A DNA stretch of 35,195 nt from Caldifarciminota bacterium (GCA_024277525.1 JAJRUZ010000054.1:1-35195); one strand, 5' to 3'; positions 1 to 8,166 are shown, counted from the first letter of the stretch. Numbers and translations: made by a program. Notes: generated from the letters alone by a model not told the origin.

Positions 1-58
1 ATGGAAAATTTTTAACCAATCTTTAAATTCTACTTTACTTTTTTAGAGTTTATATTTT

Positions 59-87
59 TTGAATTTTGAGATTTTCTATTTTATAAT
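59..87 (+). promoter_or_regulatory. Promoter of tRNA-Pro
   Basis: A -35 TTGAAT (59-64) and a -10 TATAAT (82-87) are separated by exactly 17 bases. The predicted transcription start falls about one base before the tRNA. The promoters of tRNA-Asp and tRNA-CAT in this window have the same -35/17/-10 design, which supports the call. Confidence 0.75.
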
Positions 88-94
88 TAAAAAT

Positions 95-169
95 CGGGGA
101 GTAGCGCAGTCCGGTTAGCGCGCCTGGTTCGGGACCAGGAGGTCAGGGGTTCAAATCCCCTCTCCCCGA
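95..169 (+). tRNA. tRNA-Pro (anticodon CGG)
   Basis: The sequence folds as a full cloverleaf of 75 nt. The acceptor stem is CGGGGAG/CTCCCCG, the anticodon stem is CCTGG/CCAGG around loop TTCGGGA (anticodon CGG), and the T-arm is AGGGG-TTCAAAT-CCCCT. The discriminator base is A169. The 3' CCA is not encoded, so a CCA-adding enzyme must complete it. A secreted-protein gene follows 48 bases downstream with no obvious promoter between, so the two may be co-transcribed. Confidence 0.96.
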
Positions 170-180
170 TTCTTCCCGCG

Positions 181-201
181 TTAAAGGTTCCATTCCTTTA
201 A
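181..201 (+). promoter_or_regulatory. T-arm-like leader hairpin before the repeat protein
   Basis: This is a perfect 7-bp stem TTAAAGG/CCTTTAA closing a 7-nt loop TTCCATT. The core reads GTTCCATTC, which fits the tRNA T-arm rule GTTCNANNC. It lies 11 nt after the tRNA-Pro 3' end and before the Shine-Dalgarno sequence of the next gene. It is the best-paired member of the hairpin family seen again at 4496, 9631 and 17502 (minus). Confidence 0.55.
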
Positions 202-217
202 TTTTAAGGAGAGGAAA

Positions 218-2908
218 ATGAAAAAATATCTATGGAAAATTATAAACTTTCTTTTCTTCCTCTCAATTCTCTATGCCCAAGATTTCTTAAAAATAAGCGG
301 GAATATCCCTATTTTTCCCGATTTTGAGAGAAAAAAAATAGAATCAAGGCTCTCTTTTCCTAAAAAAACTAACATTTTCAATTTACTACAAAATAACGGG
401 TTTTTAATTGATACCAACCTCATTTATACATCGGCTTTAGGTGCTCAGAGATACCCCTCAGTGGCAATTGATGGAACAAACTATTTCGTTGTATGGGAAG
501 ATACCCGTGCGGGTTCCTATGATATTTATGGTGCAAGGGTAAGCTCATCAGGGGAAATTTTGGATTCAGCAGGAATTTTAATTTCAGGGGCGCCGGGTTT
601 TCAACTTTTTCCTTCGGTGGCATTTGATGGGACAAACTATTTTGTTGTATGGGAGGATTACCGCAACGGAGAAGGGGATATTTACGGAGCAAGAGTAACG
701 CCTCAAGGAACAGTTATTGACACTGCGGGAATTCCTATATCCACCGCACCCGAAACACAGGGCTTTCCTTCAATTATATTTGACGGAAGATCTTATTTTG
801 TTGTCTGGCATGACTTTCGGAGTGGTTCTTATTATGACATTTACGGAGCAAGAATAAGCCCTTCGGGTTTAATTTATGACACCGCAGGCATTCCCATCGC
901 AACTGACTCAACATACCAAGTGTACCCTTCTGTATCTTTTGATGAAACAAATTATTTCATTGTATGGCATGAATATAACGCCAGTTCAGGATACGACATT
1001 TATGGGGCAAGGGTGAGTAAATCCGGAAATCTTATTGATTCTACCGGAATTCCTATTTCCACCGAACCTTATAATCAGTATTTTCCTTCCGTAGCATTTG
1101 ATTTATACGACAGTATCGGATATTTGGTTGTATGGACAGATTATCGGAGTTCAACCGACGGGGACATTTACGGGGCAAGAATAACTGTTGATGGAGTAGT
1201 TTTGGATACGTCCGGAATCCCTATTTCAACTGCTTTAAATACTCAAGAAATTCCCCGTGTGACCTTCGGTGGAAGCGAATATTTTGTGGTGTGGGGAGAT
1301 AAAAGAAACGGGTCTGATGGTGATATATACGGCGCAAGAATCAAAACATCAGGAACAGTTATTGATACTCAGGGTATTCCTATATTAATTGCGTCGGAAA
1401 ACCAATCTTTTCCTTCTTTGCTTTTTGACGGAACAAACTACTTTGTGGTATGGGAGGACCAGAGAGGTATAGGACTTAATATTTACGGAACACAAGTAAG
1501 CGAAACAGGTATAGTGCTTGATACTTCCGGTATTCTCATCTCAATGTCCGGAGCCCCCCAAGGGAACCCCTGCGGAGCATTTGACGGAACAAACTATTTT
1601 GTGGTGTGGGAGGACTACAGGAATGAGAAAGACCTCGATATTTACGGTTCATTTGTAACTCCTTCGGGAGATATAATAGATACCGTAGAAATTGCAATCT
1701 CAACTTTTCCTAATGACCAAGATTTCCCTGATATAGTGTATGATGGTGTAAATTATTTTGTGGTGTGGGAGGATTTAAGAACCGGGGTGAATTATAATAT
1801 CTATGGTGCAAGAGTTACTCCTTCTGGAAAAGTACTTGACACTCTCGGAATCTCAATTTCATCTGCAACATCTCATCAAGCCCTTCCATCCGTGGACTTT
1901 GACGGGACAAATTATTTCGTTGTGTGGCAGGATTACAGAAACGGTTCTGATTGGGATATTTACGGTGCACGTGTTACAACATCAGGAAATGTAATTGACA
2001 TTGCGGGGATCTCCATCTCCGCCGATACTCTCAGCGAATATAATCCTTCAATTGCATTTGACGGTGTAAATTATTTTGTAGTATGGGTGTGCGCGGTTAC
2101 CGGCGGAACCGATATCTACGGTGCACGGGTCACTCCTGCAGGAGAAGTCCTTGACACAGCAGGAATTCCTATCTCAACCGAAATTTTCAACCAATTTCAC
2201 CCCTCCGTGGTATTTGACGGAACAAACTATTTCGTTGTATGGGAAGACTACCGAAATGCCGGAGATGCAGACATCTACGGTGCACGGGTCACTCCTGCAG
2301 GAGAAGTCCCTGATACAGCGGGAATTCCCATCTCAACTGCTCCGGGAGACCAAGAATATCCCACGGTAGCATTTGATGGAACAAATTATATTGTAGTATG
2401 GGAAGATTACCGAAACGGGATTAAATGTGATATTTACGGAGCAAAAGTGACCACCGAAGGCACAATTATTGACACCTTCATCATTTCTGCTGAACGAGGA
2501 AATCAACGTGAACCTTTTGTTATAAAAGGTCCATCAAATCAGGTCCTTTTCACTTATTCCGGGTGGACGGATTATATAAATAATCATCCTGCAAATACAA
2601 TGAGAATTTGGGGCGAGCTTTATCCGGATGTAAGTGTTGCCGAATTTCCAAGCAGTTCTCATCAATTTTCGCTTTTGCTTCCTTTATTCGGAAAAGGTGG
2701 AGTTACCTTCGCATTCTTCATTACCCGAAGGAGTAAAGTGGTTTTAAAAATTTACGATGTTAGCGGTCGGTTGATCGGGACTCCCTTAGCCCGCATACTG
2801 AAAACAGGTTTTCATAAAATTCATTTTTACCCCAAGAGAAAAGGAATTTATTTTTACAAAATTGAATCAAATTATTTTACGAAAAAAGGGAAAATTTTGA
2901 TTTTTTGA
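218..2908 (+). CDS. Secreted 13-repeat beta-propeller-like protein with sorting tail
   Basis: This is an 896-residue exported protein of unknown function. A signal peptide with a hydrophobic core ends near residue 21 (YAQ). The body contains 13 tandem units of about 50 residues, each with a core like FDGTNYFVVWEDYRNG, then DIYGARV, then a GxxxDTAGIPIS-type segment. That periodicity suits a beta-propeller or other stacked beta-sheet fold. The last ~60 residues (VVLKIYDVSGRLIG onward) resemble the FlgD-like/T9SS type A C-terminal sorting domain, so surface delivery is likely. A strong ribosome site, AAGGAGAGG, sits before ATG 218. The gene follows tRNA-Pro and a T-arm-like hairpin. The fold assignment is inference; the repeats, signal peptide and tail are visible. 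Confidence 0.85.
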   Translation: MKKYLWKIINFLFFLSILYAQDFLKISGNIPIFPDFERKKIESRLSFPKKTNIFNLLQNNGFLIDTNLIYTSALGAQRYPSVAIDGTNYFVVWEDTRAGSYDIYGARVSSSGEILDSAGILISGAPGFQLFPSVAFDGTNYFVVWEDYRNGEGDIYGARVTPQGTVIDTAGIPISTAPETQGFPSIIFDGRSYFVVWHDFRSGSYYDIYGARISPSGLIYDTAGIPIATDSTYQVYPSVSFDETNYFIVWHEYNASSGYDIYGARVSKSGNLIDSTGIPISTEPYNQYFPSVAFDLYDSIGYLVVWTDYRSSTDGDIYGARITVDGVVLDTSGIPISTALNTQEIPRVTFGGSEYFVVWGDKRNGSDGDIYGARIKTSGTVIDTQGIPILIASENQSFPSLLFDGTNYFVVWEDQRGIGLNIYGTQVSETGIVLDTSGILISMSGAPQGNPCGAFDGTNYFVVWEDYRNEKDLDIYGSFVTPSGDIIDTVEIAISTFPNDQDFPDIVYDGVNYFVVWEDLRTGVNYNIYGARVTPSGKVLDTLGISISSATSHQALPSVDFDGTNYFVVWQDYRNGSDWDIYGARVTTSGNVIDIAGISISADTLSEYNPSIAFDGVNYFVVWVCAVTGGTDIYGARVTPAGEVLDTAGIPISTEIFNQFHPSVVFDGTNYFVVWEDYRNAGDADIYGARVTPAGEVPDTAGIPISTAPGDQEYPTVAFDGTNYIVVWEDYRNGIKCDIYGAKVTTEGTIIDTFIISAERGNQREPFVIKGPSNQVLFTYSGWTDYINNHPANTMRIWGELYPDVSVAEFPSSSHQFSLLLPLFGKGGVTFAFFITRRSKVVLKIYDVSGRLIGTPLARILKTGFHKIHFYPKRKGIYFYKIESNYFTKKGKILIF

Positions 2909-2919
2909 TTAAATTCAAG

Positions 2920-2948
2920 TTGAATATTAAAAAATTTCGGGTTATAAT
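2920..2948 (+). promoter_or_regulatory. Promoter of tRNA-Asp
   Basis: A -35 TTGAAT (2920-2925) and a -10 TATAAT (2943-2948) are 17 bases apart. The predicted start lies only a few bases before the tRNA at 2959. It begins 12 bases after the stop of the repeat-protein gene. Confidence 0.72.
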
Positions 2949-2958
2949 TTAAAACTAC

Positions 2959-3033
2959 GGGGACGTAGTTCAGCCTGGTTAGAACGCCGGCCTGTCGAGC
3001 CGGAGGCCGCGGGTTCAAATCCCGTCGTCCCCG
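2959..3033 (+). tRNA. tRNA-Asp (anticodon GTC)
   Basis: This is a full 75-nt cloverleaf. The acceptor stem is GGGGACG/CGTCCCC, the D-arm is closed by GTTC/GAAC, the anticodon stem is CCGGC/GCCGG around CTGTCGA (anticodon GTC), and the T-arm is GCGGG-TTCAAAT-CCCGT. The discriminator is G3033, as is usual for tRNA-Asp. CCA is not encoded. No gene follows on the plus strand; the kelch gene converges from the other side. Confidence 0.96.
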
Positions 3034-3159
3034 GTTGAAAGGATTTTGGTATAATTGAAATTAAATAATTTTCACCGCCGGGGAGAGGAAAATATCCCTT
3101 ATAAGAGATCTTCTTGTTTTATCAACCGATTGAGGTTTACGCTGTCCGGCTTTAAATAT

Positions 3160-4299
3160 TTAAGGAATCACAACCTTCTGAGTTCCTTTTTTATCTATAA
3201 TAAAATTAACACCACATTTTATTTTATTTAATCTTCTCCCTGATACATCAAACACTTTGGAAATTTTGTATCTATTTTGTAACATATTAAAGTTTGTTTT
3301 TTCACTAACATAAGTAGAAGGGATAAACACTTCATGAGTATTCAAATAATTCACTTCATCCGTGCCTCCTATCACATGAATTTTATCATTCAGAACTGTC
3401 GAAGATAAGAGACTTCTTGCGGTTGGCATCGGAGTATCTATAAACCATAAGTTATTTATGGGATCATATCTATATACGGAGTTTCTAACGCCCCATCCCG
3501 GAGTGTATCCCCCAATTATGTAAATATAGGAACCACATGAATCTCCCGTGAGCCAAGCTATGCTATCCGGCATCACACTCACCGAATCCCAAACATTAGC
3601 AACCGGGTCAAATTTGAGCACCAAATCACTATAATAATAACTTTCATCAATTCCACCAAATACATATATGTTAGATTTAAAAACAACAACTTTATGTCCC
3701 TTTTTACCTTCGGGCATTGAAGTAGAAGTTTGCCATAAATCATTGATAGGGTCGTAGACTTCATTGGTCGGTAAGCGATTAATACCGTCACTTCCGCCTA
3801 TTACATATATTTTCCCGTTATAAACACCTGCAGAAGGAGCTGTTCGTGCAGTAGGGAGAGGCGTCTTTACCTGCCAGGAATCCGTTAAAGGGTCATATTC
3901 TTCATTTTTATCACTGATTCCTATAGAATCCCTGCCTCCAAAGATATAAATTTTTCCATTTACCACACCGGACGCTATTAAACTTCTGGGAGTCAACATA
4001 GGACTCTTTATCGTCCAAGTCTGGGACACCGGGTCATATTCTTCAACTATATTAAGATAACCCTCATTGTAGCCTCCTATAGCATATATTTTACCATCAA
4101 CACTTACACACGCAAGAGCTCTTCTTGAATAATTCATTCGGGGAAGTGAATCCCAAGAACCCGACAGAAAAACAAAATTCGGTGAAAGTATCCTTTTCGA
4201 AGTCTGGATTTCTTCTTTGGAAATTATCCCGTATGACCTTGAATTTTCTCCCTTTACTCCTGTAAAACTTATTAGAACAACTAAAAATAATTCTTTCAT
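3160..4299 (-). CDS. Secreted six-kelch-repeat protein
   Basis: This 379-residue protein starts with a short signal peptide (about residues 1-17). Six kelch units follow, each with the pattern GKIYxxGG, then a variable loop, then EEYDPxxxxW. Six units are enough for a closed beta-propeller. The C-terminus (KVFDVSGRRLNKIKCG onward) looks like a shortened form of the sorting tail on the 896-residue protein upstream. ATG 4299 is preceded on the minus strand by a very strong AGGAGGAGGG site, which fixes the start. The gene lies 51 bases downstream of tRNA-Leu on the same strand, so it may share that transcript. Ligand and role are unknown. Confidence 0.85.
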   Translation of the reverse strand: MKELFLVVLISFTGVKGENSRSYGIISKEEIQTSKRILSPNFVFLSGSWDSLPRMNYSRRALACVSVDGKIYAIGGYNEGYLNIVEEYDPVSQTWTIKSPMLTPRSLIASGVVNGKIYIFGGRDSIGISDKNEEYDPLTDSWQVKTPLPTARTAPSAGVYNGKIYVIGGSDGINRLPTNEVYDPINDLWQTSTSMPEGKKGHKVVVFKSNIYVFGGIDESYYYSDLVLKFDPVANVWDSVSVMPDSIAWLTGDSCGSYIYIIGGYTPGWGVRNSVYRYDPINNLWFIDTPMPTARSLLSSTVLNDKIHVIGGTDEVNYLNTHEVFIPSTYVSEKTNFNMLQNRYKISKVFDVSGRRLNKIKCGVNFIIDKKGTQKVVIP

Positions 4300-4329
4300 T
4301 AAATTCCCTCCTCCTCATACTATAGGTAT

Positions 4330-4342
4330 GGGAATTCAACCC
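4330..4342 (-). promoter_or_regulatory. Weak T-arm-like hairpin before the kelch gene
   Basis: On the minus strand GGG-TTGAATT-CCC forms a 3-bp stem with a 7-nt loop. It begins 8 nt after the tRNA-Leu 3' end and lies about 30 nt before the kelch start codon. It has the position and shape of the other leader hairpins but differs at the third loop base (G instead of C), so it is the weakest member. Confidence 0.25.
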
Positions 4343-4350
4343 TTTCAATC

Positions 4351-4434
4351 TGCCGGGGGCGGGACTCGAACCCGCACGGGGTCACCCCCAGGGGATTTTA
4401 AGTCCCCTACGTCTGCCGGTTCCGTCACCCCGGC
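4351..4434 (-). tRNA. tRNA-Leu (anticodon TAA)
   Basis: This is an 84-nt class II tRNA with a long variable arm, as expected for Leu. The acceptor stem is GCCGGGG/CCCCGGC. The anticodon loop CTTAAAA gives anticodon TAA. The T-arm is GCGGG-TTCGAGT-CCCGC. The discriminator is A, and CCA is not encoded. Its upstream region is shared with the divergent acpP promoter. Confidence 0.95.
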
Positions 4435-4444
4435 TCAAAATTAA

Positions 4445-4450
4445 ATTATA
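4445..4450 (-). promoter_or_regulatory. -10 element of tRNA-Leu
   Basis: TATAAT on the minus strand lies 10 bases before the tRNA-Leu 5' end. No good -35 is visible at 16-18 bases; the nearest candidate is TGTAAA at 20 bases. The element sits just upstream of, and facing away from, the acpP promoter, so the two promoters overlap. Confidence 0.5.
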
Positions 4451-4457
4451 AAACAAT

Positions 4458-4487
4458 TTGCTTTTAATATTTTACAGGATATATAAT
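4458..4487 (+). promoter_or_regulatory. Promoter of the acpP operon
   Basis: A -35 TTGCTT (4458-4463) and a -10 TATAAT (4482-4487) are 18 bases apart. The predicted transcription start is near 4494, which puts the hairpin at 4496 at the extreme 5' end of the mRNA. Confidence 0.6.
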
Positions 4488-4495
4488 TTTTTTTC

Positions 4496-4512
4496 AAGGG
4501 TTCAATACCCTT
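4496..4512 (+). promoter_or_regulatory. T-arm-like hairpin at the 5' end of acpP mRNA
   Basis: AAGGG-TTCAATA-CCCTT has a 5-bp stem and a 7-nt loop, and its core GTTCAATAC fits GTTCNANNC. It begins about two bases after the predicted start of transcription and ends about 8 bases before the GGAGGT ribosome site. Candidate roles are mRNA stability or a substrate for a T-arm-recognising enzyme; both are inference. Confidence 0.5.
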
Positions 4513-4533
4513 ATAAAAATCGGAGGTGTTTTA

Positions 4534-4770
4534 ATGGATGTTTTTGAAACACTGAAAGAAATAATCGTGGAAGAACTGAATGTGACCCCTGAACAGGTCA
4601 CTCTGGAAGCAAAATTCCAAGAAGACCTGGGAGCAGACTCCCTTGATGTGGTTGAATTGGTAATGAAAATAGAAGAAAAGTTCGGAATAGAAATACCAGA
4701 CGAAGACGCAGAAAAGATAAGAACCGTTAAAGACGCCGTAGACTATATTGAAAGCAAGTTAAAATCATAA
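4534..4770 (+). CDS. acpP: Acyl carrier protein
   Basis: This is a small acidic protein of 78 residues, the normal ACP length. It carries the growing fatty acyl chain on a phosphopantetheine arm. The attachment serine is S36 in the GADSLD motif, followed by the conserved [18 protein letters not shown] helix region. A GGAGGT site lies 7 bases before ATG 4534. It is the first gene of an operon with fabF, whose ATG comes 3 bases after the acpP stop, then recA and a diacylglycerol-kinase-like gene. Its transcript seems to begin with a T-arm-like hairpin. Confidence 0.97.
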   Translation: MDVFETLKEIIVEELNVTPEQVTLEAKFQEDLGADSLDVVELVMKIEEKFGIEIPDEDAEKIRTVKDAVDYIESKLKS

Positions 4771-4773
4771 AGT

Positions 4774-6021
4774 ATGAATAAGAAAAGAGTCGCAATAACA
4801 GGAATAGGAATCTTAACATCTCTCGGAAAAACAAAAGAAGAAAACTTTGAAAACTTCCTCCAAGGAAAGAACGGAATCACAAGAATAGAAAAGTTTGACC
4901 CTTCTCCCTTTCCCTCCCAAATTGCAGCAGAAATTAAAAACTTTGACCCCACAGAAAGGCTTTCACCCAAAGAAACAAAAAGAAATGACCTCTTTACAAT
5001 TTATGCCCTTTATATCCTTGAGGAAACCCTCAAAGATGCAGGATGGGATAGAGAAATTCCTTATAAAGGCGAAGAAATAGGAGTTATTATCTCCTCCGGG
5101 ATCGGTGGAATTATTACCCTTGAGGAAGAAATCAAAAAGATGGATAAAAAAGGTGTGAAATGGGTCTCTCCTTTTCTCGTTCCGATGATGATTCCTGATA
5201 TTGCTTCGGGGATTATTTCAATAAAATACAAGTTTAAAGGACCGAATTTCTGTGTTGTATCAGCCTGCGCATCAAGCGCTCACGCCCTGGGAGAAGCAAT
5301 GAAATTCATCCGGGAAGGATTTGCAAAAGCAATGATAGTAGGAGGAACAGAGGCACCCATTACTCCCATAGCCCTTGCAGGTTTCGGAAATATGAGAGCA
5401 CTTTCAACAAGAAACCACGAACCCGAAAAAGCCTCACGACCTTTTGATAAGGAAAGGGACGGGTTTGTAATGGGTGAAGGCGGAGCGGTATTGATTCTTG
5501 AAGATATGGAAAATGCTCTCAAAAGGGGAGCAAAGGTGTATGCGGAACTTACAGGTTACGGAGCAACCGCGGATGCTTTCCATATTACCGCTCCGTGTGA
5601 AGACGGAGACGGAGCATTCAGAGCAATGAAAATGGCATGTGAAGATGCGGGAATAAGTCCCGAGGAAATTGATTATATAAATTCTCACGGCACAGCAACA
5701 CCCAGGGGGGATGCAGCCGAAACCCTTGCAATTAAGAAATTAATGGGAGAAAAAGCATATAAAATACCGGTCAATTCAACAAAGAGCATGGTAGGGCATC
5801 TTCTCGGAGGCGCAGGAGCATTGGAAGCCGCTGTTACGGTCCTCTCTATATATAACAAAAAGGTCCATCCCACCCGAAATCTTGAAAACCCTGATCCTGA
5901 ATGTGATTTGGATTATGTAAAAGAGGGTTCAAGGGAGATTGAGATAAGATATGCTTTATCCAACTCCTTCGGATTCGGGGGACATAATGCGTCCCTTGTT
6001 TTCAAAAAATTTGAGGGATAA
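4774..6021 (+). CDS. fabF: 3-oxoacyl-ACP synthase II
   Basis: This condensing enzyme extends acyl-ACP with malonyl-ACP in fatty acid synthesis. Its 415 residues match the usual FabF length. The Cys-His-His triad is visible: C165 in [10 protein letters not shown]305 in NSHGTATP and H342 in [12 protein letters not shown]. The Gly-rich end [10 protein letters not shown] is also present. The active-site stretch reads SACASS where many FabF proteins have TACAT or TACAS; this is a mild variation. It starts 3 bases after acpP, with its ribosome site probably inside the acpP end or through coupling, and is followed 2 bases later by recA. Confidence 0.95.
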   Translation: MNKKRVAITGIGILTSLGKTKEENFENFLQGKNGITRIEKFDPSPFPSQIAAEIKNFDPTERLSPKETKRNDLFTIYALYILEETLKDAGWDREIPYKGEEIGVIISSGIGGIITLEEEIKKMDKKGVKWVSPFLVPMMIPDIASGIISIKYKFKGPNFCVVSACASSAHALGEAMKFIREGFAKAMIVGGTEAPITPIALAGFGNMRALSTRNHEPEKASRPFDKERDGFVMGEGGAVLILEDMENALKRGAKVYAELTGYGATADAFHITAPCEDGDGAFRAMKMACEDAGISPEEIDYINSHGTATPRGDAAETLAIKKLMGEKAYKIPVNSTKSMVGHLLGGAGALEAAVTVLSIYNKKVHPTRNLENPDPECDLDYVKEGSREIEIRYALSNSFGFGGHNASLVFKKFEG

Positions 6022-6023
6022 AA

Positions 6024-7034
6024 ATGAAAAACGACAGAAAAAAAGCACTTGAAATAGCTATAAAACAGATAGAAAAAGTGCACGGAAAGGGAGCAATAAT
6101 GAGATTGGGTGAAAGAAAAACCATAAAAGTCCCTGTGATTCCCACCGGCTCCCTTTCCCTTGATATTGCCTTGGGAATAGGAGGTTATCCCAGGGGAAGA
6201 ATTGTTGAAATTTACGGTCCGGAAGCTTCGGGAAAAACAACGCTTGCATTACACGCAATAGCAGAAGTTCAAAAAAAAGGAGGAGTTGCTGCATTTATTG
6301 ATGCCGAACATGCGCTTGATCCTTCTTATGCTGAAAAACTCGGCGTTAACTTATCAGAACTTTGGATTTCTCAACCTGACACAGGAGAGCAGGCGCTTGA
6401 AATAGCAGAAACCCTTGTGAGGTCAGGGGCATGTGATTTAATCGTAGTTGATTCAGTTGCTGCACTCGTTCCGAAAGCCGAAATCCTCGGGGATATGGGA
6501 GAAGCGCATGTAGGACTCCAAGCAAGACTCATGTCCCAGGCAATGAGAAAACTTGCGGGTGTTTTAAATAAATCAAGCACCTGTGCCATATTTATCAATC
6601 AAATCAGACACAGAATAGGTGTATTATACGGAAACCCCGAAACAACTCCGGGCGGTCTTGCTTTAAAATTCCATGCCTCTTTAAGACTCGAAATAAAAAG
6701 AATCGAATCAATCAAATCGGGAGACCAAATAATAGGAAACAGAGTAAGGGTCAAAGTTGTAAAAAATAAACTTGCACCACCTTTCAGAGAAGCGATCTTT
6801 GATATTCTTTATGGAAAAGGAATATCAAAAGAAAGTGAACTTATAGATTTAGCAGTGGAACATGGAATCATTCAAAGATCAGGAGCATGGTACGCTTACA
6901 AAGGAAAACAACTGGGACAAGGCAAAGAAAATGTAAGAAAACTTTTGGAAGAGGACAAAAAATTGTTTGAAGAAATTGAAAAAGAAATTAAAAACAAAAT
7001 ATTACAGGAAGAAAAAACAGAGGTAAAAAATTAA
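6024..7034 (+). CDS. recA: Recombinase RecA
   Basis: RecA forms filaments on single-stranded DNA, drives strand exchange and triggers LexA-type cleavage. The 336-residue protein has Walker A GPEASGKT (65-72), a Walker B region [11 protein letters not shown], and the loop-2 region [10 protein letters not shown]...GNPETTPGG. The C-terminal tail is short and contains both K and E, rather than the long acidic tail of enterobacterial RecA. The start comes 2 bases after fabF, which is an unusual partner; cinA or recX are more common neighbours. Its stop overlaps the ATG of an ATG-TAG pair at the head of the next gene. Confidence 0.97.
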   Translation: MKNDRKKALEIAIKQIEKVHGKGAIMRLGERKTIKVPVIPTGSLSLDIALGIGGYPRGRIVEIYGPEASGKTTLALHAIAEVQKKGGVAAFIDAEHALDPSYAEKLGVNLSELWISQPDTGEQALEIAETLVRSGACDLIVVDSVAALVPKAEILGDMGEAHVGLQARLMSQAMRKLAGVLNKSSTCAIFINQIRHRIGVLYGNPETTPGGLALKFHASLRLEIKRIESIKSGDQIIGNRVRVKVVKNKLAPPFREAIFDILYGKGISKESELIDLAVEHGIIQRSGAWYAYKGKQLGQGKENVRKLLEEDKKLFEEIEKEIKNKILQEEKTEVKN

Positions 7035-7923
7035 TGTAGGAATTTTATTCAACCCCTTTTCAGGAGCAGGAAAATCTTATAAAATTCTGAAATGGATTAA
7101 AAAAAGATTAAAAGAAGATAAAATAAAATTTTTTATTGAAGAGATTAGAAAAAATAAAAAAATATCCGAAAGTCTGGAAAGTTTGAGAAAAAGGGAGGTA
7201 GAGAAAATAATTGTACTCGGTGGAGACGGAACTCTTTTTCATATAGTAAGTGTGATAGATAAGAAATGGAATATTCCTTTTTCCCTGTTCCCCTCCGGCT
7301 CGGGTAACGATTTTATAAAGTCGGTATTCGGTAAAAATAGAAATCTTGATTTTTTTTATGAAAATTTCAAAAAGGGAAAAATTAAAAAAGCAAACGTAGG
7401 GAAAATAGAGGGAAATGAAATAAAACTTTATTTTTCAAATGCCGCGGGATTCGGATTTGATGCAAAGATAGCAAAAAGAGCATTGAAAATCAGAAATTTA
7501 AGAGGGTTAATAAGGTATTTAATATCCCTTTTAATTGAACTTAAAGGGAAAATCTCTTATGAAATGGAAATAATATCACAAAAAATAAATTTAAAAGAAA
7601 ATTTTATAGTTGCCGGATTCGGAATAGGGAAATATCTCGGAGGCGGTTTTTTTCTTTTTCCGGAGGCCTCTCCCTTTGAGGAAAATCTCAGTGTTTGTTT
7701 GATAAGAAAAATGGATAAAATGGATGTCTTAAAAAAATTGCCAAAAGCAATTAAGGGAGAGCACATGGGTCTGAAGGAGGTTGTATATTTTAAAACAAAA
7801 AAGTTATTTATAAGAATCAATGAAGAAATTTCAGCCCAGCTGGACGGTGAGGTTTTCGAAATAAAGGAAAATGAATTCACAATCTCTTTATCAGAAAAGA
7901 AATTGCCGATTCTTTCAATTTAA
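7030..7923 (+). CDS. Diacylglycerol/sphingosine kinase-like lipid kinase (non-canonical start)
   Basis: This is a member of the DAGK catalytic family (YegS/DgkB/LCB5-like), which phosphorylates lipid alcohols with ATP. In frame from 7030 the protein begins [15 protein letters not shown], the family's N-terminal NPxSGxGK motif. Further on come [10 protein letters not shown] (about residues 59-68), SGSGNDF and a C-terminal QLDGE. From 7030 it is about 297 residues, the normal family length. No ATG, GTG or TTG exists in frame before TTG 7183, and starting there would remove the first motif. The best candidate start is ATT 7030, with AGAGGT five bases upstream. ATG 7034 is followed directly by TAG, one frame away, so a 1-base sequence error is an alternative. 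It lies in the acpP-fabF-recA operon and probably acts on membrane phospholipid turnover. Confidence 0.8.
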   Translation: MNVGILFNPFSGAGKSYKILKWIKKRLKEDKIKFFIEEIRKNKKISESLESLRKREVEKIIVLGGDGTLFHIVSVIDKKWNIPFSLFPSGSGNDFIKSVFGKNRNLDFFYENFKKGKIKKANVGKIEGNEIKLYFSNAAGFGFDAKIAKRALKIRNLRGLIRYLISLLIELKGKISYEMEIISQKINLKENFIVAGFGIGKYLGGGFFLFPEASPFEENLSVCLIRKMDKMDVLKKLPKAIKGEHMGLKEVVYFKTKKLFIRINEEISAQLDGEVFEIKENEFTISLSEKKLPILSI

Positions 7924-7952
7924 TTGACAAATAAATACCAAAAACTTTAATA
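7924..7952 (+). promoter_or_regulatory. Possible dnaA promoter
   Basis: A perfect -35 TTGACA (7924-7929) directly follows the stop of the lipid-kinase gene. The -10 is weaker: TTTAAT at a 16-base spacing, or TTAATA at 17. A transcript from here would have a leader of about 200 nt that crosses four DnaA boxes and a terminator-like hairpin, which would suit autoregulation of dnaA. Confidence 0.4.
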
Positions 7953-8032
7953 ATTAATATGATTAAATTCAAAATAACTTCTTTAAGGTTTTTTTCAGGA
8001 AAATTAAACACTTGCTTGGGAGAGAGGAATTT

Positions 8033-8143
8033 TGTGGAAAAGGCGGATTTTGAAAGATGTGGAAATTTTTCGGGTGCATCAAAGATTTGCCTGTGCCACA
8101 GGTGTTTTTTATATAAATAAGGTGTGGAAAATTTTGTGGAAAA
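8033..8143 (+). other. DnaA-box cluster upstream of dnaA (origin part 1)
   Basis: Four same-orientation boxes are visible: TGTGGAAAA at 8033-8041, TGTGGAAAT at 8058-8066, TGTGGAAAA at 8123-8131 and TGTGGAAAA at 8135-8143. The last two are spaced 12 bases start to start. The reverse form TTTTCCACA differs in one base from the E. coli consensus TTATCCACA. The cluster probably serves origin function and DnaA autoregulation. Confidence 0.75.
8090..8110 (+). terminator. Terminator-like hairpin in the dnaA leader
   Basis: CCTGT-GCC-ACAGG (8090-8102) forms a compact stem and is followed within two bases by a run of six T. It could end read-through from the recA operon or attenuate the dnaA leader. 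The stem is short, and the surrounding GTGCCAC bases also echo DnaA-box sequence, so an origin role is possible. Confidence 0.4.
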
Positions 8144-8166
8144 CTTAATTTAAAAGGAGGAAAAAG

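Noticed and set aside
420-2400. CRISPR-like tandem repeats
   Set aside because: The repeats are protein-coding units of about 150 bp in one frame with variable third positions, not short repeats with spacers.
3034-3159. Small ORF after GGGGAGAGG near 3085
   Set aside because: Only 13 codons follow, with ATA in place of a start codon. Nothing else codes in this 126-base convergent gap.
4217-4444. Plus-strand 75-codon frame across tRNA-Leu
   Set aside because: It runs through the tRNA and the kelch signal-peptide region; it is a shadow of both.
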